Positions 6,266-10,086 of a stretch of 10,086 bases of DNA are shown here, one piece after another. A program made the position numbers and the translations under genes. Under the pieces are notes generated by a model. That model did not search any database. It worked only from the letters and a program-made list of their open reading frames with translations, and was not told where the DNA came from. This stretch comes from Streptomyces sp. NRRL WC-3618. Lineage in GTDB: Bacteria > Actinomycetota > Actinomycetes > Streptomycetales > Streptomycetaceae. Location: assembly GCF_001280005.1 (NCBI RefSeq), contig NZ_LGDW01000109.1:1-10086 (forward strand). Direction: 5' to 3'. How positions within the stretch are numbered: position 1 is the first letter of the stretch; each line of letters begins with the position of its first letter.

Positions 6266-7165
6266 ATGCGGGGGTGGTGGCAGGACCTCGGTGACCTGGT
6301 GCTGCCGGCCGAGTGCGGAGGCTGCGGGATGCCTCGCACGGTGCTCTGCCCGGAGTGCCGTGCCGCCTTGAACGGGGCCGTACCGGGCCGGGTGCGACCG
6401 GTGCCCGAGCCGCTCGGGCTGCCGGTGGTGCACGCGGCGGCCCGGTACGAGGACGAGGTGCGCGCGGTGCTCCTCGCGCACAAGGAAAGGGGTGTGCTGG
6501 CACTCGCGGGGCCGCTCGGGACGGCTCTGGCGGGAGCTGTGCGGGCAGGGCTCCACGGGGTTTTGCCCGGTCGTACGGGAGTGCTGCTCGTTCCGGTGCC
6601 GTCCGCACGGCGGGCCGTACGAGCCCGAGGGCATGATCCGGCCCGGCGGATCGCGCTCGCGGCGGCGGGTGAACTGCGCGGGTCCGGAGCGCCGGCCCGG
6701 GTGCTGGCGGTGCTGCGGCAGCGCCGTGCCGTGGCCGATCAGTCGGGCCTCAACTCCCGGCAGCGGCTGGACAATCTCGCGGGCGCGCTGAGCGTGGCGC
6801 CCGGGGGCGGACGGTTACTTGCCGGGGCGGGTGCGGTCGTGCTGGTCGACGATCTGATGACGACCGGCGCCTCGCTCGCCGAGGCCGCGCGTGCCGTACG
6901 GGAAGCGGTCGGTTGCGAAGAGGCGGCGGGGATGGCAGGGCCGGAGTGGGCGGGAGGGGTGGGGGACGTGAGGAGAGTGAGAAACGCCGTGTACTCGGAC
7001 GCGAGACGGGAAAGCAGAGTGCAGCGGCATACTGCAGCCGAGGTTGCGGGTCCGGAGCGAGGGCCGGGAGCGCCGGGAATGGTGGCGGCCAGCGCCTTCG
7101 GCGGCATGATCTGCGCGGCTGTGGTCGCTGCGACGCCTGATTCTTTCGAAATAAACTGGAACTGA
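6266..7165 (+). CDS. ComF-family (ComFC-like) phosphoribosyltransferase-fold protein
   Basis: Member of the ComF/ComFC/GntX family, which joins an N-terminal zinc ribbon to a type I phosphoribosyltransferase fold. In naturally competent bacteria ComFC aids DNA uptake; in Streptomyces the role is unproven. From the ATG at 6266 the product has 299 residues. The zinc ribbon is C17-x2-C20 and C28-x2-C31. LVPVPSARRAVRARGHDPA (108-126) and RRAVADQSGLNSRQRLDN (153-170) are family motifs, and VVLVDDLMTTGASL (191-204) is the PRPP-binding loop. Family similarity resumes only at the end (AAVVAATPDSFEIN). Between about 214 and 275 lies an Arg/Gly/Glu-rich segment that looks like an insertion. Codon 184 (6815-6817) is TTA, so translation should need the bldA tRNA. 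An ATG 96 bases upstream would add residues unlike the family and would span the DnaA boxes. The Shine-Dalgarno for 6266 is weak. Confidence 0.88.
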   Translation: MRGWWQDLGDLVLPAECGGCGMPRTVLCPECRAALNGAVPGRVRPVPEPLGLPVVHAAARYEDEVRAVLLAHKERGVLALAGPLGTALAGAVRAGLHGVLPGRTGVLLVPVPSARRAVRARGHDPARRIALAAAGELRGSGAPARVLAVLRQRRAVADQSGLNSRQRLDNLAGALSVAPGGGRLLAGAGAVVLVDDLMTTGASLAEAARAVREAVGCEEAAGMAGPEWAGGVGDVRRVRNAVYSDARRESRVQRHTAAEVAGPERGPGAPGMVAASAFGGMICAAVVAATPDSFEINWN

Positions 7166-7235
7166 CCGCGAACTTGCATCGTTGCAGGTAGTGAGAGGGT
7201 CAATTCACTGGAACGGAGGTACGCGGCAGTAGAGG

Positions 7236-7265
7236 GTGACGACATACGTCCGGGCGAGATATGTT
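7236..7265 (+). promoter_or_regulatory. Candidate promoter for hpf
   Basis: GTGACG at 7236-7241 (four of six matches to TTGACA) is followed after 18 bases by TATGTT at 7260-7265 (fits TANNNT). This is the best vegetative-type promoter I can see in the 315-bp gap before hpf. It would give a leader of roughly 210 bases. I did not find a clear SigB- or SigR-type match in the gap. Confidence 0.3.
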
Positions 7266-7364
7266 CGGTTGTGAGGGAAAGCCGCAGGCCACACCTCGCA
7301 AATCCGAATGCCGTGCTGCGGGTTTTCGCTAATCACCCCAGCAGCCCGAGTGGGGATCTTGCCC

Positions 7365-7451
7365 ATGGGGGAGGAGGAGGTGGAAGTCACCGAGTCCGAG
7401 GTTCCGGGGCACACCGGAGCCTGGTGCAAAAGGGAGACGCTCCGCCACTGA
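7365..7451 (+). CDS. Possible 28-codon upstream ORF in the hpf leader
   Basis: An ATG at 7365 opens a short frame ending in TGA at 7449-7451, 29 bases before hpf and in a different frame. The peptide starts MGEEEVEVTESEVPG and ends in a Trp/Cys/Lys/Arg-containing tail. About 85 percent of its codons end in G or C, as in coding DNA of this organism. TGGGGA at 7351-7356 could serve as a ribosome-binding site eight bases upstream. A hairpin of 9 bp (7399-7407 with 7414-7422) lies inside it. I do not recognise the peptide. It may be a regulatory leader peptide or chance. Confidence 0.3.
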   Translation: MGEEEVEVTESEVPGHTGAWCKRETLRH

Positions 7452-7470
7452 AGCGGGGCGATCCGGGAAC

Positions 7471-7474
7471 GGAG
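7471..7474 (+). promoter_or_regulatory. Ribosome-binding site of hpf
   Basis: GGAG, six bases before GTG 7481, fixes the hpf start at the point where family similarity begins. The frame is open upstream to 7271, but that part has no similarity to the family. Confidence 0.7.
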
Positions 7475-7480
7475 TTCTGC

Positions 7481-8176
7481 GTGGACATCGTCGTCAAGGG
7501 ACGCAAGACCGAGGTGCCCGAGCGGTTCCGGAAGCACGTGGCCGAGAAGCTGAAGCTGGACAGAATCCAGAAGCTCGACGGCAAAGTGATCAGCCTCGAC
7601 GTCGAGGTTTCCAAGGAGCCCAACCCCCGGCAGGCCGACCGCTCCGACCGAGTGGAGATCACGCTTCACTCCCGCGGTCCGGTGATCCGGGCGGAAGCGG
7701 CGGCAAGCGACCCGTACGCGGCACTCGACCTCGCGGCGGACAAGCTCGAGGCCCGGCTGCGCAAGCAGCACGACAAGCGTTACACCCGCCGAGGCGCCGG
7801 ACGGCTGACAGCCGCCGAGGTCGCCGACCACGTCCCGGACGCGGCAACGCTGAACGGCAATGGTCACCCCGTCCACGACGAAGACGCGGACGGTGTGCCC
7901 GTCAAGAGGATCGGCTCGCTGGAAGTGAAGGGCGAAGGCCCCCTCATCGTCCGCGAGAAGACCCACGTCGCCTCCCCGATGACGCTTGACCAGGCCCTCT
8001 ACGAGATGGAACTGGTCGGGCACGACTTCTATCTGTTCGTCGACTCCGAGACCAAGGAACCGAGTGTCGTCTACCGGCGGCACGCGTACGACTACGGCGT
8101 GATCCACCTCAACACGGACCCGATGGTCGCCAGCCAGGCGCACTCCCCCGCGGCGGGTGGCACGCTGGGTGGCTGA
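7481..8176 (+). CDS. hpf: Long-form ribosome hibernation promoting factor
   Basis: Binds the 30S decoding region and, in its long form, dimerises 70S ribosomes to 100S particles in stationary phase or stress. The product has 231 residues from the GTG start, typical for long HPF. The N-terminal domain (about 1-100) begins VDIVVKGRKTEVPERFRKHV and contains DRVEITLHSRGPVIRAE and the basic stretch RLRKQHDKRYTRR (92-104), expected to contact 16S rRNA. A variable acidic linker follows (about 108-155). The C-terminal dimerisation domain (about 158-211) has REKTHVASPMTLDQALYEME, then HDFYLFVDSETKEPSVVYRR and YDYGVIHL. It stands alone between a long leader and a strong terminator, so it is probably a single-gene transcript. 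In many actinobacteria secA is the next gene; here a regulator and a YcaQ-like gene follow instead. Confidence 0.95.
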   Translation: MDIVVKGRKTEVPERFRKHVAEKLKLDRIQKLDGKVISLDVEVSKEPNPRQADRSDRVEITLHSRGPVIRAEAAASDPYAALDLAADKLEARLRKQHDKRYTRRGAGRLTAAEVADHVPDAATLNGNGHPVHDEDADGVPVKRIGSLEVKGEGPLIVREKTHVASPMTLDQALYEMELVGHDFYLFVDSETKEPSVVYRRHAYDYGVIHLNTDPMVASQAHSPAAGGTLGG

Positions 8177-8195
8177 CCGCCCCCGGTGACAGCCG

Positions 8196-8262
8196 ACGGG
8201 TGCCCCTGGAGCGCGTGTGCGCCCCCAGGGGCACCCGTGTGCGACCCCTCGGGGGTCCGCAC
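8196..8262 (+). terminator. Tandem hairpin terminator after hpf
   Basis: The first hairpin has a perfect 14-bp stem (8196-8209 with 8225-8238), and its loop contains a further GCGC/GCGC stem (8211-8214 with 8219-8222). The second starts at the next base: a 10-bp stem with one bulged base (8239-8248 with 8252-8262) closed by TCG. No T-run follows either one. The pair lies 19 bases after the hpf stop and 116 bases before the next gene. Confidence 0.85.
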
Positions 8263-8369
8263 TGTCACCGCGGTGTCGCCCAGGCATGGAATCATGGCCG
8301 CACGGCTCAACCGGTGGGCCGTTGCCTTGGGTTGGCGATGGCACAGGACCACAGGCCACAGCCTCAGGG

Positions 8370-8374
8370 GGAGG
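8370..8374 (+). promoter_or_regulatory. Ribosome-binding site of the orphan response regulator
   Basis: GGAGG within a run GGGGGAGGAA, four bases before ATG 8379. It selects this start over ATGs at 8400 and 8436 and over any in-frame start further upstream, where the frame runs back through the tandem terminator. Confidence 0.8.
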
Positions 8375-8378
8375 AACG

Positions 8379-9125
8379 ATGGCGGACAGCTTCGGACCGA
8401 TGCAGGTCGGGCATGCCGACGACGGCGGCACCGACATGGGCCCGGACGCGGGCGCCTCGCGCAAGGAGCCGATCAGAGTCCTTGTCGTGGACGACCACGC
8501 CCTGTTCCGCCGCGGACTGGAGATCGTGCTCGCGGCCGAGGAGGACATCCAGGTCGTCGGTGAGGCGGGGGACGGTGCGGAGGCCGTCGACAAGGCTGCC
8601 GATCTGCTGCCCGACATCGTCCTGATGGACGTACGGATGCCGAAGCGCGGGGGGATCGAGGCGTGCACCTCCATCAAGGAGGTCGCGCCCAGCGCCAAGA
8701 TCATCATGCTGACGATCAGCGATGAGGAAGCCGATCTGTACGAAGCGATCAAGGCGGGCGCGACCGGTTATCTCCTCAAGGAGATCTCCACCGACGAGGT
8801 GGCCACGGCCATTCGCGCGGTGGCTGACGGGCAGTCGCAGATCAGCCCCTCGATGGCGTCGAAACTGCTCACCGAATTCAAGTCGATGATCCAGCGGACG
8901 GACGAGCGGCGACTGGTACCCGCCCCGCGGCTCACTGATCGCGAGCTGGAAGTGCTCAAGCTGGTCGCCACCGGGATGAACAACCGCGATATCGCCAAAG
9001 AGCTGTTCATCTCCGAGAACACCGTGAAGAACCATGTGCGCAACATCCTGGAGAAGTTGCAGCTGCACTCCAGGATGGAGGCGGTGGTCTACGCGATGCG
9101 GGAGAAGATCCTCGAGATCCGGTAG
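8379..9125 (+). CDS. Orphan NarL/LuxR-family response regulator
   Basis: Two-component response regulator of 248 residues. About 32 variable Gly/Asp-rich residues precede the receiver domain (about 32-150). The phosphorylation pocket is complete: D38 and D39 in VLVVDDHALFRRGLE, phospho-acceptor D84 in IVLMDVRMPKRGG, T112 in IIMLTISDEE, and K134 in YLLKEIS. The LuxR-type helix-turn-helix (about 184-245) contains LTDRELEVLKLVATGMNNRD and the recognition helix ISENTVKNHVRNILEKL. It should therefore be phosphorylation-competent and bind DNA as a dimer. No histidine kinase gene adjoins it, so its partner is elsewhere. It has its own spacer after the hpf terminator, so it is probably transcribed alone. 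Targets are unknown to me. Confidence 0.93.
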   Translation: MADSFGPMQVGHADDGGTDMGPDAGASRKEPIRVLVVDDHALFRRGLEIVLAAEEDIQVVGEAGDGAEAVDKAADLLPDIVLMDVRMPKRGGIEACTSIKEVAPSAKIIMLTISDEEADLYEAIKAGATGYLLKEISTDEVATAIRAVADGQSQISPSMASKLLTEFKSMIQRTDERRLVPAPRLTDRELEVLKLVATGMNNRDIAKELFISENTVKNHVRNILEKLQLHSRMEAVVYAMREKILEIR

Positions 9126-9132
9126 CGGCGAG

Positions 9133-10086
9133 TTACCCGAGGGTCTGTGCCAGTTCCCTTGTCAGGGGGGTGCGCAGGTCCGGGGCGTCGACCCGCTCCA
9201 CTCGTACGTTCGTGCAGTTCACCCAGCTTGCCGCTTCCAGCAGGGCCTGGGCCACCGCCGGGACCGCCTTGGGGCCGTTGAGGGTGACCTGCCTGGCCAC
9301 CAGGGTGTTGCCCTCCCGCGCGGGGTCCACTCTTCCGACCAGGTGGCCGCCGGCGAGGACCGGCATCGCGAAGTAGCCGTACACGCGCTTCGGCTTGGGG
9401 ACGTAGGCCTCCAGGCGGTGGGTGAAACCGAAGATCCGTTCGGTGCGGGCCCGTTCCCAGATCAGGGAGTCGAAGGGGGAGAGCAGGGTCGTACGGTGGC
9501 GGCCGCGCGGGGGTGACTCCAGGGCCGCCGGGTCGGCCCAGGCCGGTTTGCCCCACCCCTCGACCGTGACGGGGACCAGACCCGAGTCCGCGATCACCGC
9601 GTCGACCTGCTCCGCCTTCAGCCGGTGGTAGTCGGCGATGTCCGCGCGGGTGCCGACGCCCAGGGACTGGGCCGCGAGGCGGACCAGGCGGCGCAGGCAT
9701 TCGGTGTCGTCGAGGTCGTCGTGCAGCAGCGGGTCCGGGATGGCGCGCTCGGCGAGGTCGTACACCCGCTTCCAGCCCCGGCGTTCTACGCACACCACCT
9801 CGCCGTACATCAGGGCGCGTTCGACGGCGACCTTGGTGCCGGACCAGTCCCACCACTCGCTGGTGCGTTTCGCGCCGCCCAACTCCGTTGCCGTGAGGGG
9901 GCCTTGTGTGCGGAGTTGCTTGATGACCTGGTCGTACACGCCTGGTGGGAGGTCGTGGTTCCAGTGGGGGCGGGAGCGGTAGGCGCGGCGGCGGAAGGCG
10001 AAGTGGGGCCACTCCTCCACGGGGAGGATGCAGGCGGCGTGGGACCAGTATTCGAAGGCGTGGGGGTGGGGGTTGGGGCGGTGGTG
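9133..10086 (-). CDS. YcaQ/AlkZ-like winged-helix protein (putative DNA glycosylase), 5' end missing
   Basis: The minus-strand frame is open from the TAA at 9135-9133 to the window edge, giving 317 residues. A GTG at 10020 is not the true start, because upstream residues (HAFEYWSHAACILPVEEWPH) match the family. The family (HTH_42 superfamily) has three winged-helix domains. E. coli YcaQ excises alkylated bases and unhooks interstrand crosslinks, and Streptomyces AlkZ protects against azinomycin B. Visible family marks are the FEYWSHAACILP segment, the SEWWDWSGTKVAVERALMYG helix region, and TTLLSPFDSLIWERARTERIFGF followed by RLEAYVPKPKRVYGYFAMPV. The catalytic Gln-x-Asp or Gln-x-Gln motif lies near residue 40 in known members, in the missing part, so activity cannot be judged. 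It converges on the regulator gene with 7 bp between stops. Confidence 0.88.
   Translation of the reverse strand, partial: HHRPNPHPHAFEYWSHAACILPVEEWPHFAFRRRAYRSRPHWNHDLPPGVYDQVIKQLRTQGPLTATELGGAKRTSEWWDWSGTKVAVERALMYGEVVCVERRGWKRVYDLAERAIPDPLLHDDLDDTECLRRLVRLAAQSLGVGTRADIADYHRLKAEQVDAVIADSGLVPVTVEGWGKPAWADPAALESPPRGRHRTTLLSPFDSLIWERARTERIFGFTHRLEAYVPKPKRVYGYFAMPVLAGGHLVGRVDPAREGNTLVARQVTLNGPKAVPAVAQALLEAASWVNCTNVRVERVDAPDLRTPLTRELAQTLG

Noticed and set aside
3940..6483. Very long minus-strand open frame opposite mtrB and lpqB (847 codons)
   Set aside because: It is an antisense shadow of lpqB in high-GC DNA, with low-complexity translation and no ribosome-binding site or family motif. It crosses the terminator and the start of the next gene.
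7271..7480. Upstream extension of hpf by 70 codons
   Set aside because: The added residues have no similarity to the family, and GTG 7481 has its own GGAG and starts exactly at the conserved VDIVVKGRKTE.
8288..8323. GGAAT and GTT as a SigR-type promoter before the orphan regulator
   Set aside because: The spacing is 28 bases, whereas SigR promoters use about 18-19.
7205..8752. Minus-strand open frame opposite hpf and the regulator
   Set aside because: It spans two real genes and a tandem terminator, and its translation shows no recognisable domain.

Overview
The window is very GC-rich with strong third-position G/C bias. Gene order and protein sequences identify it as a Streptomyces (or very close actinomycete) chromosome core region around the conserved mtrA-mtrB-lpqB operon. 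Every complete gene has a recognisable family. I found no mobile element, CRISPR array, tRNA or rRNA, and no previously undescribed multi-gene system; the unusual signals are small, mostly in the leaders and spacers.

Layout. (1) Positions 1-171, minus strand: the 5' end of a divergent gene with a Pro/Gly/Gln-rich N-terminus, cut by the window edge. (2) A 137-bp divergent spacer. (3) mtnA, 309-1454: methylthioribose-1-phosphate isomerase of methionine salvage. (4) mtrA (1463-2152), mtrB (2154-4226) and lpqB (4216-6114): response regulator, membrane sensor kinase and lipoprotein, in a tight operon with 1-nt spacing and then an 11-nt overlap. A strong hairpin follows lpqB. (5) A 151-bp spacer with two exact DnaA-type boxes, then a ComF-family phosphoribosyltransferase gene (6266-7165) carrying a rare TTA leucine codon. 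(6) A 315-bp leader with a candidate promoter and a 28-codon upstream ORF, then hpf (7481-8176), the long-form ribosome hibernation factor. (7) Two back-to-back hairpins, then an orphan NarL/LuxR-type response regulator (8379-9125). (8) Converging on it after only 7 bp, a minus-strand gene (9133 to beyond the window end) for a YcaQ/AlkZ-like winged-helix protein.

How the genes work together. MtrB is expected to sense an envelope signal, modulated by LpqB on the outer face of the membrane, and to phosphorylate MtrA. MtrA family members control cell-wall, replication and developmental genes. The end of mtnA holds GTNAC-type half-sites spaced like an OmpR-family operator, so mtrA may have its own, possibly autoregulated, promoter. 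HPF dimerises 70S ribosomes in stationary phase. The orphan regulator has a complete phospho-acceptor pocket but no partner kinase here. ComF and YcaQ families suggest DNA uptake or repair roles, but these are family-level statements only.
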